Positions 1 to 8,100 of a stretch of DNA of 64,000 nt are shown one piece after another (within the stretch, counting starts at the first letter, position 1; every line of letters starts with the position of its first letter). This DNA is from Tindallia californiensis (GTDB lineage: Bacteria > Bacillota > Clostridia > Peptostreptococcales > Tindalliaceae): assembly GCF_900107405.1 (NCBI RefSeq), contig NZ_FNPV01000002.1, positions 186,001 to 250,000 on the forward strand, read 5' to 3'. The position numbers and the translations under genes are program-made. The notes under the pieces were generated by a model that saw nothing but the letters and a program-made list of their open reading frames with translations, ran no database searches and was not told where the DNA came from.

Positions 1-738
1 ATAGGATTTAAGATAAAAGTTATCGTTAGGAAATCTCATCCGAGCTTCGTCATCTTGATTTTTTCCTGTTTGGATACACAGCAGTATATCGTGAGCTTCT
101 GCATCTTCTTTACGAATATAGTGTACATCATTAGTAGCGACTAAGGGTATATCTGTATCATGACTCAACCGTATGATTTCTTGATTAACGATCTTTTGTT
201 CTTCCAGGCCATGATCTTGAAGCTCCAGATAAAAATGGTTTTCTCCAAAAAGATTCTTCAAAAAAACAGCCAGCTCTTTAGCTTTTTCATATTGCTGCGA
301 TAAAAGCAACTGCTGAATGTCACCTGCCAAGCAGGCACTTAAACAGATTAGACCTTTTGAATGCTTCTTCAGTAATTCATAATCGATTCTTGGTTTGTAA
401 TAAAATCCTTTTAGATATCCGTAAGAAACAATTTTCATCAAATTTTGATAGCCTTCATTGTTTTTAGCTAGCAATACTAAATGACCCTGTTCTTTATCCT
501 GAGCAGGGTCCTTATCTTCCAACCTTCTTGCTGCTGTATATACTTCACAACCAATTACCGGATGAATATTTCTTTTTTTAGCCTCTCTATAAAAATCAAC
601 GACACCAAACATGGTGCCGTGATCTGTAATGGCAACAGCCTTCATATCTAGCTCTTTAACTCTGTCCATCAACTCGCGAATAGTAGCAAATCCATCCAGA
701 AGGCTGTATTCCGTATGCAAATGAAGGTGTGTAAACAT
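1..738 (-). CDS. dnaE: DNA polymerase III alpha subunit, N-terminal part (partial)
   Basis: Replicative DNA polymerase, C-family. Only the first 246 codons lie in the window; the reading frame stays open to base 1. The translation begins MFTHLHLHTEYSLLDG, the PHP-domain opening with its HLHxHTEYS metal-binding motif, followed by AITDHGTMFGVVDFY and GCEVYTA, all standard for bacterial DnaE. The ATG at 738 follows an AAGGTGA ribosome site six bases upstream. It is a DnaE1-type rather than PolC-type start because no OB fold or exonuclease precedes the PHP domain. The product is certain at family level; the C-terminal portion cannot be judged. Confidence 0.95.
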   Translation of the reverse strand, partial: MFTHLHLHTEYSLLDGFATIRELMDRVKELDMKAVAITDHGTMFGVVDFYREAKKRNIHPVIGCEVYTAARRLEDKDPAQDKEQGHLVLLAKNNEGYQNLMKIVSYGYLKGFYYKPRIDYELLKKHSKGLICLSACLAGDIQQLLLSQQYEKAKELAVFLKNLFGENHFYLELQDHGLEEQKIVNQEIIRLSHDTDIPLVATNDVHYIRKEDAEAHDILLCIQTGKNQDDEARMRFPNDNFYLKSY

Positions 739-759
739 AAAGATCACCTTTTTTCTTTG

Positions 760-1572
760 TTAATCGATATTAATTTTCTTTTCATTTTTAAGGTACATAA
801 TAGCTTCCAAAACACTACCGGCCACATCACGAGACCTTTGAGATAGTCTGTAACATTGTTCTTCGCTAACTTCCGGATCAATCTCCAGAATCTTTTGGTC
901 TTTCCAGACCCGACTACCTTCTTTTACAATTCCACGCAACATCCCATGCTGCTGGGCACGTATGATATGTCCTGCTATTTCGGCTAGTTTCTGTCCTTTG
1001 GAAACCTGATCGCCAATCTCTGCAAAAGTTTTAACAATACCGTCAGAAGGCGAGTTTTGAACCTTATTATATTCAAAACCATCACTTTCACCAGGCATAC
1101 TTGTTTCTGGCTCTGCCATTCCTTCAAAAATGATACGACCCTGGTCATGACCTACTTTTGTTTCAATCACAATATCCACGTCTTGCCCTGCCGTAAAACC
1201 AGGTCCGGTTGCAATCGTAATAGCTGCCATGTCCCGATGTGTCCCTAAATTCTTTTTTGCCATAATCGCATCTACAAGAATATCAACAGGTATTTCTTTT
1301 AAGACCTCGCATTCAGAATCAATAATAATCGGTATTTGTTTATTTTTCCAGACTTCTAATATACCTTCCACATTTTCCACTTTTATGCCTTTAATTCCCT
1401 GTACCATCATTTCATTGTCAAATACAGCCTGGGCATAAGAAACAGTCCGACGAATGGAGAACGGGTTGTTATTCTCAATGATAAATACTTTAAATCCACT
1501 TCTGCGAAGCTTATGTGCTATTGCTGTTCCAACTTCTCCGCCACCACGTATGGCAACGATATCCCGCAACAT
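760..1572 (-). CDS. yqeB: YqeB/EF2563-family selenium-dependent Mo-hydroxylase accessory protein
   Basis: The family is genomically linked to selenium-dependent molybdenum hydroxylases and is thought to help mature their cofactor. Visible are an N-terminal Rossmann-like segment (VAIRGGGEVGTAIAHKL) and a C-terminal part with a biotinyl/lipoyl-like turn (NSPSDGIVKTFAEIGDQVSKG). The frame is open upstream to about 1668, but the ATG at 1572 is preferred: it has an AGGGGAG site nine bases upstream and gives the usual MLRDIVAIRGGG start. The gene sits between whiA and dnaE and follows whiA on the same strand. No Mo hydroxylase or yqeC lies in the window, so its client must be elsewhere. Family call fairly sure, exact role inferred. 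Confidence 0.8.
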   Translation of the reverse strand: MLRDIVAIRGGGEVGTAIAHKLRRSGFKVFIIENNNPFSIRRTVSYAQAVFDNEMMVQGIKGIKVENVEGILEVWKNKQIPIIIDSECEVLKEIPVDILVDAIMAKKNLGTHRDMAAITIATGPGFTAGQDVDIVIETKVGHDQGRIIFEGMAEPETSMPGESDGFEYNKVQNSPSDGIVKTFAEIGDQVSKGQKLAEIAGHIIRAQQHGMLRGIVKEGSRVWKDQKILEIDPEVSEEQCYRLSQRSRDVAGSVLEAIMYLKNEKKINID

Positions 1573-1698
1573 ACCATCCACTCCCCTTCTTTGATCATGA
1601 CTATCATATAGCTGCGGCGCTTGGTATTCTCTACCATTATACTCTATTTCTATTATAAGTTGAAGCATAAATAGGATGAAAGGAACGATAAATTTTTC

Positions 1699-2655
1699 TT
1701 ATTTCTTTTTTCCATTTCTTAACTTTTTTTCAATCTGCTCCAACTTTCTAAATCGATGATTCACACCAGACTTTCCTATCGGTGGATCTATTTTTTCGCC
1801 CAACTCTTTTAAGCTGGCCTCGGGATATTTAAGTCTTATGAAGGCAATGTTTTTAAGCGTTTCCGGTAATTGTTCCATGCCAATTCGCTGATCAATATAC
1901 TTTATCATTTCTACCTGTTTCATCGAAGCTTGCACTGTCTTACTTAAATTGGCTGTTTCGCAATTAACAATACGATTAATATCATTTCTCATTTGTTTTA
2001 AGATCCGAATGTTTTCAAGGGTTAGCAACGCATTATGAGCTCCTATAATATTAAGTAAGTCAACGATTTGTTCTCCTTCTTTTATATAGAGCACATGATA
2101 ACCTTTCCGCTCAATAATTCGGCCTTCGATACCATATTTTTTTAAAAGCTGCTGTATATGCTGAAGATGCTGAGCTCTATCAGAAACATACTCAAGGTGA
2201 TAGTTTTTTTCTGGTGAGCTGAGAGAACCACTAGCTAAAAAGGCTCCTCGCAAAAATGCTCTTTTGCATGCTTCATCTTTTAACAGTTTGACTGGATTAT
2301 CATATTGTAATGAAATACAGCCATTTTCAATTTTAATTAACTCTGTATTCTGAAGAACCTTTTTGCTGGCTTCTGTATTCTGTACGATTAACCTATATTG
2401 CTTGTTTTTACGAAAACGATTTGCTTTGGTCACCTGAATTTCTGTATGAATAAAAAATGTTGATTTAATCATTTTGAAAATCTTCCGAGCAGTAGAAGGG
2501 TTTTCTGTTGTTAAGCTAACCGATAAACCCTGTCTTCCTTTCAAATCTATCGAACCGATGGCACCGATAATTCCGGACAATTCTGCCAATTGGCAACATC
2601 GCTTATCTGGGATTATTCTGGCCAACTCTTCTTTTGTATCCGTAGAAAAAGACAT
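1699..2655 (-). CDS. whiA: DNA-binding protein WhiA
   Basis: WhiA is a LAGLIDADG-homing-endonuclease-like protein that in Gram-positives binds DNA and influences division and chromosome segregation. The 318-residue length fits the family. Visible are the N-terminal start SFSTDTKEELARI, the LAGLIDADG-like region with KRAFLRGAFLASGSLSSPEKNYHLE (about residues 132-156), and the C-terminal helix-turn-helix with LKYPEASLKELGEKIDPPIGKSGVNHRFRKLEQI (about 277-310), typical of WhiA. It lies in the conserved string rapZ-glmR-NUDIX-whiA, so it is co-transcribed with cell-wall and carbon-metabolism regulators. Confidence 0.96.
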   Translation of the reverse strand: MSFSTDTKEELARIIPDKRCCQLAELSGIIGAIGSIDLKGRQGLSVSLTTENPSTARKIFKMIKSTFFIHTEIQVTKANRFRKNKQYRLIVQNTEASKKVLQNTELIKIENGCISLQYDNPVKLLKDEACKRAFLRGAFLASGSLSSPEKNYHLEYVSDRAQHLQHIQQLLKKYGIEGRIIERKGYHVLYIKEGEQIVDLLNIIGAHNALLTLENIRILKQMRNDINRIVNCETANLSKTVQASMKQVEMIKYIDQRIGMEQLPETLKNIAFIRLKYPEASLKELGEKIDPPIGKSGVNHRFRKLEQIEKKLRNGKKK

Positions 2656-2702
2656 TTATAATCCCTACTTTCTTTTACCAAAATAAACCAACAAGTTGAT
2701 TT

Positions 2703-3122
2703 TCACTTTACTGTTTCAACATCGTTTAACAATGCTTTTAATATCATTTTTTGCTCATCAGAGTATTTAACCATTTCCAATACTCTATCTCTATGTACAA
2801 ATCTTGCGTCAATAAATCCTTCTTTTTTTAAGGGAGAGCATCTTAACATTTTTGATTTCATCAAAAACCAATGCACTGTTTTATATATTTTTTCATTTTT
2901 TGCCCATCCTGCTTGATACACATAATGAATAGAGCCCAGGTATTTAATGATTTCCGCTTTCACTAATGACTCTTCATATACTTCTCGATAAGCTGCTTCC
3001 CGTATCGTTTCTTTTTTTTCTACTTTGCCTTTCGGAAGCACCCAGTCTCCATTGTATTTTTTTAGTAGTAAAACGGCATTCCCGCATATCACCACACCAC
3101 CCGCACTGGTTTCATATCGCAT
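2703..3122 (-). CDS. NUDIX hydrolase (YvcI position)
   Basis: A small NUDIX-fold pyrophosphohydrolase of about 139 residues beginning MRYETSAGGVVI. The NUDIX box runs from GKVEKKETIREAAYREV to YEES; the catalytic REVYEE core is intact, but the glycine normally following EEx is replaced by leucine (EESL). The substrate cannot be read from sequence; AP4A-type and mRNA-cap-type activities occur in this subfamily. The ATG at 3122 is chosen over a longer frame because GAGGTG lies just upstream. Its location between glmR and whiA equals that of yvcI in Bacillus, which supports orthology by context. Confidence 0.82.
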   Translation of the reverse strand: MRYETSAGGVVICGNAVLLLKKYNGDWVLPKGKVEKKETIREAAYREVYEESLVKAEIIKYLGSIHYVYQAGWAKNEKIYKTVHWFLMKSKMLRCSPLKKEGFIDARFVHRDRVLEMVKYSDEQKMILKALLNDVETVK

Positions 3123-3217
3123 TTTTTCACCTCGCTGAGGAAGCACTCTGGCATTCCTGTAAATTTCACTCTGTCATCTTCATGTATCTTACCAAAAGCA
3201 CCTGCTATGAGGATACG

Positions 3218-4480
3218 TTAGTTCGACAAGTAATATTCAATGAATTTAGATGTTTTATAGGCATCGTGCCTAACATAGTCGTTTTTAATTTCCACCAGAT
3301 CTTCTTCCACTAAATGAATCTGCTGTTCTTTTAATGCAACCTTATCATTTTCATCAGGCAAAACCATTTTTGCCCCTTCCAGCGCATATTTTTCTTCAAT
3401 TTGTACCGGAACTTTTTCTTTGTTTGCAATGACATAGTCAATCCTTTTAAGGCCGGTGTTTTTTAAGAGTGCTTCCACATGATGCCTCACACTAAATTGA
3501 TCCGTTTCGCCTGGCTGCGTCATAATATTTGGTAGATAAAAGGTAGTCGCTTTTGATTTATTAATGGATTCAGCAACAGGGTTAATCAAAAGATTGGGAA
3601 TAATACTGGTATACAAGCTACCCGGACCAAGAACAATAGCATCGGCTTCCTGAATGGCGTTAAGAATTTCCGGCAAAGTGGACGCTTTTTTAGGTCTTAA
3701 AAACACAAAATCAATGGGACTATCTTCTTCTAAACTCTTTTCAGGAATTTTAGATTCACCTTTAATAATTTTACCATTTTTAAGCTGAGCATATAAGGTG
3801 ATGTTTTCTAAGGTTACTGGGTAAACCTGACCTTTAACAGCCAGTACTTCATTCATTTTCTTAATAGCTTCTTCAAAGCTTCCGCTGATCCCATTCATAG
3901 AAGCAATAAATAGATTTCCAAAGCTTTGTCCTTTTAACGAACCTTCTTGAAAGCGATATTGTAACAAGTTTTCCATGGTTGGCTCCATTTCAGACAGGGC
4001 TAAAATACAGCTTCTTATATCACCAGGCGGGAGCATCCCCAAATCCTCTCGAAGAATTCCAGACCCACCCCCATCATCAGCAACCGTAACTACGGCCGTA
4101 ATATTTGATGTCATTTGCTTCAGCCCTCTCAAGAGGATAGACAGGCCAGTACCACCACCAATCACAACTACTTTTCGCCCTTTTGCTAAGACTTGTTTAT
4201 CATAAATCATACGCTGAATATGTTTGCTGTTTCTATGCACACCCTGAGTAAAGGGAGTTGTTTGAAGGTTTTTTAATAAAGAAGTAAACCCTCGCTTAAA
4301 AGCTACACCGAATAAAAAACAGCCTGCAACTCCGAATAAAACCATTATCATCCAGTGAATATCAAAAAAATATACAACAATATGACCTGCTGGAATCGAA
4401 ATTAAAAGCAGGCCTAGGACGCCTATCAAAATCCATCTTTTTAGCTGCAACCCTGGCTTTAACCAGTGAATCCACTTCAT
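3218..4480 (-). CDS. yvcK: GlmR/YvcK-family gluconeogenesis and cell-wall factor
   Basis: GlmR (YvcK) binds UDP-GlcNAc and stimulates GlmS, which routes carbon into peptidoglycan precursors during gluconeogenic growth. The 420 residues comprise an N-terminal extension with two hydrophobic segments (about 17-37 and 40-60), absent in the 317-residue Bacillus protein but common in Clostridia, and then the CofD-like domain. Motifs include VVVIGGGTGLSILLRGL (about 104-120), TVADDGGGSGILR, LPPGDIRSCILAL and VLGPGSLYTSIIPNLL. The ATG at 4480 has GAGGG seven bases upstream. It sits 19 bases behind rapZ, the usual partner gene. Confidence 0.95.
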   Translation of the reverse strand: MKWIHWLKPGLQLKRWILIGVLGLLLISIPAGHIVVYFFDIHWMIMVLFGVAGCFLFGVAFKRGFTSLLKNLQTTPFTQGVHRNSKHIQRMIYDKQVLAKGRKVVVIGGGTGLSILLRGLKQMTSNITAVVTVADDGGGSGILREDLGMLPPGDIRSCILALSEMEPTMENLLQYRFQEGSLKGQSFGNLFIASMNGISGSFEEAIKKMNEVLAVKGQVYPVTLENITLYAQLKNGKIIKGESKIPEKSLEEDSPIDFVFLRPKKASTLPEILNAIQEADAIVLGPGSLYTSIIPNLLINPVAESINKSKATTFYLPNIMTQPGETDQFSVRHHVEALLKNTGLKRIDYVIANKEKVPVQIEEKYALEGAKMVLPDENDKVALKEQQIHLVEEDLVEIKNDYVRHDAYKTSKFIEYYLSN

Positions 4481-4499
4481 GTAATACCCTCAACCCTCT

Positions 4500-5351
4500 T
4501 TAATCGATGTCTCGATGGTTTACAATGGTTCTAAAATCACCTTTTTGAAGGCGGTTTTCAAGTTCTAACGCCATGGTAACAGAACGATGCTTCCCTCCTG
4601 TACAACCAATAGCTAATACTAGTTGGTGTTTGCCTTCTTTCATATAGTTAGGCAAAAGAAACCGTAACATGCTTTCTAATTTTTCAACAAAAATCGTTGC
4701 ATTACTATCTTTCATCACATATTCCTGAACTTCAGAGTCTTTTCCCGTTAAATCCCTAAGCCTATCGTCATAGTAAGGGTTTTGAAGAAATCGTACGTCC
4801 ATCACAAGATCGGCATCTAAGGGAATTCCGTACTTAAAACCAAAAGAAGTAATATTCAATAAAAAATAATTATCTAAATCTCCCTCTTGATAAATATGCC
4901 TTAATTCTTCTTTTAACTGACCCGGAGTTAATCGTGATGTGTCCAGAATAGTGGATGCCATTTCTCTTAGAGATTGAAGTTCTTCTCTTTCTTTTTTTAA
5001 GCCTTGTTCGATGGATCCATTTTGAGATAAGGGATGGACACGCCTCGTTTCCTTGAATCGCTTAATCAGAACATCATCGCTGGCATCTAAAAACAAGATA
5101 TCATATTCATAACCAAGCTTACGAAAAGCCGTCAGGCTTGGAAATAGATCTTCAAAAAACAGACCTCCTCGAATATCCATCACCATAGCAATCTGTCCAA
5201 CCATTCCTCTTTTTTTATCACATAGCTCTGCAAACTTAGGAATTAATGCAGGCGGCAGATTATCAACACAATAAAAACCCAGATCTTCCATAAACTTAAC
5301 CGTTAAACTTTTCCCTGCACCTGAAACACCTGTAATAACTACGAATTTCAT
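4500..5351 (-). CDS. rapZ: RNase adapter / UDP-GlcNAc-sensing protein RapZ (YvcJ)
   Basis: A P-loop protein of 283 residues. In Enterobacteria RapZ controls glmS mRNA through GlmZ/RNase E; in Firmicutes YvcJ has a less defined role in competence and the cell wall. A Walker A motif GVSGAGKS lies at residues 8-15, followed by DNLPP. The C-terminal domain carries the signature AIGCTGGKHRSVTMALEL (about 249-266). The ATG at 5351 has GGAGTG upstream. It lies between murB and glmR, the canonical Firmicutes order. Confidence 0.96.
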   Translation of the reverse strand: MKFVVITGVSGAGKSLTVKFMEDLGFYCVDNLPPALIPKFAELCDKKRGMVGQIAMVMDIRGGLFFEDLFPSLTAFRKLGYEYDILFLDASDDVLIKRFKETRRVHPLSQNGSIEQGLKKEREELQSLREMASTILDTSRLTPGQLKEELRHIYQEGDLDNYFLLNITSFGFKYGIPLDADLVMDVRFLQNPYYDDRLRDLTGKDSEVQEYVMKDSNATIFVEKLESMLRFLLPNYMKEGKHQLVLAIGCTGGKHRSVTMALELENRLQKGDFRTIVNHRDID

Positions 5352-5395
5352 TGTTCACACTCCATTTTATTGATAACTCCCACCGTTAACGTCTC

Positions 5396-5416
5396 GGTAA
5401 ACCAACCAGGTTTACC
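5396..5416. repeat. Perfect 8-bp inverted repeat between murB and rapZ
   Basis: GGTAAACC and GGTTTACC are separated by five bases in the 76-base gap between murB and rapZ. There is no T-run on either side, so it is not a standard terminator. It could be an RNA processing hairpin or a protein-binding palindrome. Function unknown. Confidence 0.55.
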
Positions 5417-5427
5417 CAGGTTTTCTG

Positions 5428-6342
5428 TTATGAACGTCCAATAACTCTTAGTTCAGATTCTAGTTCAACCTCGTACTTTTCTCTTACTTTGTTTTTAATC
5501 ATTTCCATTAGGGTAAGGACATCGGAAGCTGTTGCCCCACCCATATTTACAATAAATCCAGCATGCAATTCTGAAACTTTAGCTCTTCCCACAGTGCATC
5601 CTTTTAATCCGCAATCTTCTATCAGTTTTCCAGCAAAAAATCCTTCCGGCCGCTTAAATACACTTCCTGCGCTAGGTAAGTCATAGGGTTGCTTTGTTAA
5701 CCTTCTTTTCCAATAATCATTGGTTATATTCTTTATTTCCTCCCGGTCTCCTCTTTGAAGCTTCAATACTGCTTCCACAATAATTTCTCCCGTTGCCTGT
5801 ATCCGGCTACTTCGATATCCCATTTTCATATCTGGATGATCGATGGTATTTATTTTTCCCTCAAGGCTCACAGTGGTGCATTCAGATAAAATATTTTTCA
5901 TTTCGCCACCATAGGCTCCCGCATTCATCGTCAGAGCGCCTCCCAATGTTCCCGGAATACCTGAAGCGAATTCAAATCCCACCAGTGACATTTCTTGTAT
6001 TTTTTTCGCAAGGCAATTAAGACTAATGCCTGCTTCTGCATATACGTATTCATCTGAAAATTGAAGAGCTTTCATACAGCTGCCAATTTTCATAACGATC
6101 CCTTCAATTCCAGCATCCATTACCAGCAAGTTACTCCCTTTTCCAATGACGGTTAAAGGAATGTTATGCTTATTACAAAAACGAATAATGTGTATTATTT
6201 CCTGTTTAGAAGTAGGCATGATTAGAACATCAGCCTTTCCTCCTATTTGAAAAGAGGTATGCTGACTCATTGGCTCGTTTCGTCTGAACCGCTCAGCAGG
6301 AAACTGTTCTTCTAACTTTGTTAACCATCTAGCTTTATTCAA
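5428..6342 (-). CDS. murB: UDP-N-acetylenolpyruvoylglucosamine reductase MurB
   Basis: Reduces UDP-GlcNAc-enolpyruvate to UDP-MurNAc using NADPH and FAD, the second committed step of peptidoglycan synthesis, in the cytoplasm. Visible are NEPMSQHTSFQIGGKADVLI at the FAD-binding N-terminus, VIGKGSNLLV, ASGIPGTLGGALTMNAGAYGGEM, and the catalytic serine in LPSAGSVFKRPEG. The likely start is the TTG at 6342, with AGGAG eight bases upstream; the nearby ATG is out of frame and stops quickly. The gene has its own promoter in front of it, separating it from the molybdenum genes upstream. Confidence 0.95.
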   Translation of the reverse strand: MNKARWLTKLEEQFPAERFRRNEPMSQHTSFQIGGKADVLIMPTSKQEIIHIIRFCNKHNIPLTVIGKGSNLLVMDAGIEGIVMKIGSCMKALQFSDEYVYAEAGISLNCLAKKIQEMSLVGFEFASGIPGTLGGALTMNAGAYGGEMKNILSECTTVSLEGKINTIDHPDMKMGYRSSRIQATGEIIVEAVLKLQRGDREEIKNITNDYWKRRLTKQPYDLPSAGSVFKRPEGFFAGKLIEDCGLKGCTVGRAKVSELHAGFIVNMGGATASDVLTLMEMIKNKVREKYEVELESELRVIGRS

Positions 6343-6398
6343 ACATCTCACTCCTGCAATCAATAGTTATGATCAGTTATTAAATGACTGTCATAAAC

Positions 6399-6427
6399 AT
6401 TATAGACTTTTCCTTATGATCGGTCAA
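6399..6427 (-). promoter_or_regulatory. Sigma-A-type promoter of murB
   Basis: On the minus strand TTGACC and TATAAT are separated by exactly 17 bases, 57 bases before the murB start. The -35 element overlaps the last codons of the MOSC-like gene, so murB and the rapZ-glmR-whiA genes behind it can be expressed independently of the molybdenum block. Confidence 0.75.
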
Positions 6428-6839
6428 TCAGCAGGTTGATTGGATCCTTTACTTTTATATGATTTTGATTGAAGGGTTTGGCGTAAATTATTTGTTTTTT
6501 CCAGTCGCATATTTCATGCGTATTTTTGTATTTAGGGCAGTCTGGATGACATTGTGCTTTTTTTTCTAAAACAAAAAGCCCGGCATTTCCTATAAGAAAT
6601 TTAGTGCCAGGCCTTCGATAAGCATCGTTTATGTTGCTAAGAATGATATTGGGCTTAAATCGCTGATGACAAAACCCTTGTAGTAAATCATTTTTTTGCT
6701 TTTCTCTATCTTGTAATGACTGTAATGTAATGTCTGACTCTTTTGACCCTGCACAGATTTCTTCCGTCCGGACAGATGATTTTTCACACCAGCCAACCAT
6801 AGGATCTTTTATCCATATACTCACTACACAGATCACCAT
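6414..6839 (-). CDS. MOSC-domain-like small protein next to moaA
   Basis: A 141-residue protein. Its second half resembles a MOSC (molybdenum cofactor sulfurase C-terminal) domain: RFKPNIILSNI, then PGTKFLIGNAGLFVLEKKAQC followed by HPDCP, matching the family pattern of a small beta barrel with a KxCHxxC-type cysteine (about residues 97-101). The N-terminal third is divergent. The start lies immediately behind the moaA stop (TGA then ATG), with GGAGG inside the moaA end, so the two are translationally linked. Stand-alone MOSC proteins bind or transfer Mo cofactor or sulfur; this role is inferred from motif and neighbours, not proven. Confidence 0.6.
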   Translation of the reverse strand: MVICVVSIWIKDPMVGWCEKSSVRTEEICAGSKESDITLQSLQDREKQKNDLLQGFCHQRFKPNIILSNINDAYRRPGTKFLIGNAGLFVLEKKAQCHPDCPKYKNTHEICDWKKQIIYAKPFNQNHIKVKDPINLLIDRS

Positions 6840-7802
6840 TCATCCTCCTATTTGGAACATATTGCGTTCACTATAGATAGCGTTTTCCTGATTTAAATGA
6901 TGACGCTCCGGCTTTGCATCAATGGCTGATCTAATAAAATTTTCAATATTTTGAGGATCTTTTCTTAAAGCCATCAATACGTCAAACTCTACATTCGAAT
7001 GCAAGCATGGCTTTAATTTCCCATCACTGGTCAGACGAATTCGATTACACTCGCCACAAAAATGATCACTGATAGGATTGATAAACCCTATCTTTCCTTT
7101 CGCTCCAGCTAATTGATAATATTTTGCCGGACTTCCTGAATTTCCTTTTAGGGGATGCAAAAGTCCCAGCCTATTTCTAAGCGTCTCATTTGAAATAAAT
7201 CTTGTTTTAGCCCAGTGACTTGCTTGCCCTACTGGCATAAGCTCAATAAAACGAACATCTATCGGGTGATCATAGGTTAAGTTTGCAAAATCATCCAACT
7301 CGTCTTCGTTATATCCGCCAATCATAACCGTATTTAACTTGACCGGCATCATGCCCAAATCTATTACTTTATCGATGCCATTCATCACTTTTTTCAGTTC
7401 TCCGCCTCTGGTTATTTCCTTGTATCTTTCTTCCTTTAACGAATCAATGCTAATGTTAAACCGAGTTAGCCCAGCTTTTTTCAAAGGTTCTGCCATTTCT
7501 TCCAAAAGGCTTCCATTGGTGGTCATTGTTATCTCATTAATGCCTTCTATGGCTGCTAATGAATAAATTAAGTCAACAACCCCTCTCCTCACCAAAGGTT
7601 CCCCACCCGTAATGCGCAGCTTGTTTATTCCTAACGGAACACTGGCTTTAACAAGAGTTATCATTTCCTCATAGCTCATCATATTTTTATGTGATTTTTT
7701 CTGTATTCCCTCTTCCGGCATACAGTATAAACATCTCATGTTACAAAGATCCGTAATGGATATTCGCATATAGTTAATTTTACGTTGATACTGATCGGCC
7801 AT
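6840..7802 (-). CDS. moaA: GTP 3',8-cyclase MoaA
   Basis: Radical-SAM enzyme that converts GTP to 3',8-cyclo-7,8-dihydro-GTP, the first step of molybdopterin synthesis. The radical-SAM cluster is C20-x3-C24-x2-C27 (DLCNMRCLYCMPEEGI). The C-terminal second cluster is in CGECNRIRLTSDGKLKPCL (about residues 257-275). Its 320 residues match the family, although the usual C-terminal GG tail is here IGG. AGGAGG precedes the ATG at 7802. Expression is probably controlled by the Moco-type riboswitch and terminator in the 210-base leader. Confidence 0.96.
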   Translation of the reverse strand: MADQYQRKINYMRISITDLCNMRCLYCMPEEGIQKKSHKNMMSYEEMITLVKASVPLGINKLRITGGEPLVRRGVVDLIYSLAAIEGINEITMTTNGSLLEEMAEPLKKAGLTRFNISIDSLKEERYKEITRGGELKKVMNGIDKVIDLGMMPVKLNTVMIGGYNEDELDDFANLTYDHPIDVRFIELMPVGQASHWAKTRFISNETLRNRLGLLHPLKGNSGSPAKYYQLAGAKGKIGFINPISDHFCGECNRIRLTSDGKLKPCLHSNVEFDVLMALRKDPQNIENFIRSAIDAKPERHHLNQENAIYSERNMFQIGG

Positions 7803-7841
7803 TACGTCCCTCCTAACTCATTTAAGTTATTATTTTTAGAC

Positions 7842-7875
7842 AAAAAAACAAGACGGCCAGGAAAGGTGTCTTGTT
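7842..7875 (-). terminator. Intrinsic terminator inside the moaA leader
   Basis: A perfect 8-bp stem AACAAGAC/GTCTTGTT with a 13-base loop is followed on the minus strand by seven T residues. It stands about 40 bases before the moaA start, downstream of the leader promoter, so it acts as an attenuator for moaA rather than the end of another operon. The loop contains CCUUUCC, complementary to GGAAAGG of the upstream aptamer. Confidence 0.85.
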
Positions 7876-8012
7876 AGAAGTCAGCATTTTTTCCTTTCCA
7901 ATCGCGGGAGGCATAAAAATTTCTTTTTATACCCTTGGCTGATTTTCATAGACGTTCGAAAAACATCCTTAGAAATAAACAGCTCGGAAAATATTAACTT
8001 GTCTACATTATT
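7842..8012 (-). ncRNA. Moco-type riboswitch in the moaA leader
   Basis: The leader RNA folds into what looks like the Moco RNA motif. A closing helix UUUUCC (7986-7991) pairs with GGAAAG (near 7893-7899). A GCUG/CAGC helix (7980-7983 with 7938-7941) carries a sub-hairpin. A ten-pair hairpin with a GAAA tetraloop (7910-7933) is followed by UCCCG. The 3' strand of the closing helix, GGAAAGG, can alternatively pair with CCUUUCC in the terminator loop (7860-7866), a plausible switch. Bound ligand would keep the aptamer closed and allow termination, shutting moaA off. The family is inferred from gene context plus fold; no covariance search was possible. Confidence 0.65.
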
Positions 8013-8018
8013 GTAAAT

Positions 8019-8047
8019 ATTATAACATATCTCATGCCAAATGTATA
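8019..8047 (-). promoter_or_regulatory. Promoter of the moaA leader
   Basis: TATACA and TATAAT are spaced by 17 bases on the minus strand, placing transcription start near 8012 and giving a leader of about 210 bases before moaA. Confidence 0.65.
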
Positions 8048-8056
8048 CATATCCAC

Positions 8057-8092
8057 TAAAAGGTGCTATCCACAATAGGTTAGCACCTTTTA
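8057..8092 (-). terminator. Terminator behind the ferritin-like gene
   Basis: A 12-bp perfect inverted repeat TAAAAGGTGCTA/TAGCACCTTTTA with a 12-base loop, nine bases after the stop of the ferritin-like gene. The T tract is inside the stem rather than behind it, and the element is symmetric. Confidence 0.65.
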
Positions 8093-8100
8093 CAGATGAA

